A stretch of DNA of 57,864 nt, from contig MPND01000023.1 in NCBI GenBank assembly GCA_002238855.1, positions 1-57,864 of the forward strand, read 5' to 3'. Under the pieces are notes generated by a model, which worked only from the letters and a program-made list of their open reading frames with translations, was not told where the DNA came from and did not search any database. The DNA is from SAR202 cluster bacterium bin90. GTDB lineage: Bacteria; Chloroflexota; Dehalococcoidia; Lucifugimonadales; JADFKI01. The translations under genes and the position numbers were made by a program. Below, in pieces: positions 56,504 through 57,864 of the stretch; the first letter of the stretch is position 1, and each line of letters starts with the position of its first letter.

Positions 56504-57292
56504 ATTCTTCTTCCGATGAGTGGACGCGTCAATGCTAATCGTTCTCCGTTCCACCTTCGAGAAGTGTGACCGACAGACATCCGAATCGACGCACAAGATG
56601 ACCGGCCGGTGTGCGTGGGCGCGAAATTCGGGTTTGTACTTGAATCTCGCACCCTTTAATATCTGACCGAAGGGAGGCAGTAGGCCTTTCAAGGGCGAGA
56701 ACCTCACGTGTCGAACCAAAGTCAGGCGGACCTAATATAGTCCTCGACCCACGGAACCAGGACGCCTTCTAGTGTTGGTAGAACCGCCGCGCCTAGTTGG
56801 TATACGAACAGAACAGTCCCCATTTGGTGACAATATGAAGTGCATTCCCGAATGGCTGGATGAGCAGAGACAATGTAGAGCGAGGCTCAAAGCCTGTCGC
56901 CTGCTCGGGATCAATATTCGTGCGATACCATTTAGTTGCTGAAAATCAGATGAATATGATTCGATCCTCGCTCTGGTGAGCATTTCGGCCGCCACACGCC
57001 AACCCCCGCTTCGCCCATCATTCCTACAGCCTTGCCGGGCACCGCTTCGCTCGGAGCGCAAATTACTACCGTCAGATAAGTATTATATGCTCTTTCGTAT
57101 CCAAAATACACATGTCATTATGAACTTCATTTAACGATTATGGCGAATTTTCTCTCAATTTGCGCTTAGCTGGTCAACGACATTTATTCTGACCGCTCCT
57201 GTTGCCTCACCGGAACATGTTACTGTATGGGTCAGATCCAGTCCCGGATGGCCCATTAGGTATTATCGCAGTTACCGTAATTTTCTCAGCTT
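56504..57292. other. Intergenic region
   Basis: About 790 bases without a recognisable gene, repeat or RNA; the open frames have no ribosome-binding sites or familiar composition. Confidence 0.45.
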
Positions 57293-57595
57293 CTAATCGA
57301 CGCCCACAGGTCTGATATTCCTTTGGTCAGCCTCAATCATTTCACTCCGTTCACCAGAAGCATACACCAGCTCTCTCGCCATAACCCTACGCCATTGTCG
57401 CACTCGGCGTTGCAGCGTGCGAAGGTGACTTCCGCTGAAACGCTCAGGATGACGGCATATCAACCGATCCAGCAACTCCCTGGCCGTGGCGTCCGGCTCA
57501 GGTGTTCGCGTCGGGAAGTCCGCTCGGGTGTTTACCAGACCAGGCATTAGCCTTATCGTAAAGACAGAAAGAGGGTCAGGGAAGGCGGAGGACAT
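57293..57595 (-). pseudogene. Transposase fragment, IS21/IstA-like
   Basis: The 100-codon frame contains ATARELLDRLICRHPERFSG followed by SHLRTLQRRVRQWRRVMARE. This mirrors the linker of IstA-type transposases (LxxLQxRYPGRFxxxQLRTLQRRVREWR) before the integrase core. The N-terminal helix-turn-helix and the DDE core are absent. Assignment to IS21 is tentative. Confidence 0.5.
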
Positions 57596-57790
57596 GGGAG
57601 GAGAGCAACCGCTCGCGCCGAATGCAGATACGGAAGCGCAATGACCGGATTCCGTGCTACCGTGGACGTGGATATACCGGGGGTCCTTGACCCGCCAGAC
57701 CGATACACGGTCAGCCGAAATGTTAAATGTCGCGTCGCGTCAAGCGGCAGACAATACGATGACTAGCTGGGGTTAGCGGGGAGAGTCTTG

Positions 57791-57864
57791 ATGGGAGCAA
57801 CAATCTTCGTTGAAGCGTTTGGACGCTTCCTCTCGGGAGGCTACCATCCTGATGAAGACCTTTA
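57791..57864 (+). CDS. Possible gene start running off the window
   Basis: ATG at 57791 preceded by GGGGAGAG; 24 open codons (MGATIFVEAFGRFLSGGYHP and on) to the edge. Too short to judge. Confidence 0.3.
   Translation, partial: MGATIFVEAFGRFLSGGYHPDEDL

Noticed and set aside
1..57864. tRNA genes as integration targets
   Set aside because: While reading I looked for T-loop and cloverleaf patterns near the recombinases and found none. A tRNAscan run would be decisive.

Overview
The window looks like an accessory, defence-rich region of a bacterial chromosome or chromosome-borne element. The organism is most likely a Chloroflexota member or a relative. This is an inference from style, not from a marker tree: secreted proteins with long Thr-Pro linkers, plant-type leucine-rich repeats joined to a PPC domain, a pentapeptide-repeat lipoprotein, Uma2-type nucleases and clan AA protease pairs. 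No tRNA or rRNA gene was recognised.

Layout. 0-5.9 kb: the tail of an unknown gene, a secreted LRR protein, small hypotheticals, a Uma2-family nuclease and an intact tyrosine recombinase catalytic domain. 6.1-18.2 kb: three cargo blocks on the minus strand, bounded by the intact recombinase (4.7 kb) and two decayed relatives of it on the plus strand (8.8 and 15.7 kb). The blocks are a lone UvrD-like helicase, an unassigned three-gene operon (large acidic helical protein, STAND-like ATPase, HEPN-type RNase candidate) and a GHKL ATPase-nuclease fusion. Fragments of an IS1380 transposase and a VapC toxin lie at the joints.

18.9-32.6 kb: one long minus-strand cluster. It starts from a good promoter at 32.6 kb with a DUF4928-type restriction protein and its cytosine methyltransferase, then a CCA-adding-enzyme-like nucleotidyltransferase, a small CxxC protein, a Vsr mismatch endonuclease and a complete class 2 DISARM set (drmMII, drmE, drmA, drmB, drmC). 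Pairing Vsr with the DISARM 5mC methyltransferase is logical, because Vsr repairs the T:G mismatches that 5mC deamination leaves.

32.6-39.3 kb: a decayed stretch with pseudogene fragments (a DEDDh exonuclease-helicase, an IS630 transposase) and small hypotheticals, including a small protein translationally coupled to a retropepsin-like protease. 39.4-45.1 kb: a stand-alone rpoB-like gene of 1243 codons with no rpoC beside it, overlapping two lipoprotein genes. 45.1-49.5 kb: a plasmid-like module (ParA, a small ribbon-helix-helix-like partner, a helicase loader with two tandem AAA+ domains) and a divergent AbiE toxin-antitoxin pair whose toxin gene is broken.

49.6-55.4 kb: a compact type II-C CRISPR system with a 15-repeat array, cas2, cas1, cas9 and a tracrRNA whose anti-repeat and terminator can be read directly. 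55.7-57.9 kb: a decayed XerC/D-type integrase, a transposase fragment and a possible gene start at the edge.

Taken together, recombinase copies seem to have stacked several independent defence modules. DISARM with its R-M genes and Vsr, and CRISPR-Cas9, look intact; AbiE, VapC and the integrases of the flanks are decaying.
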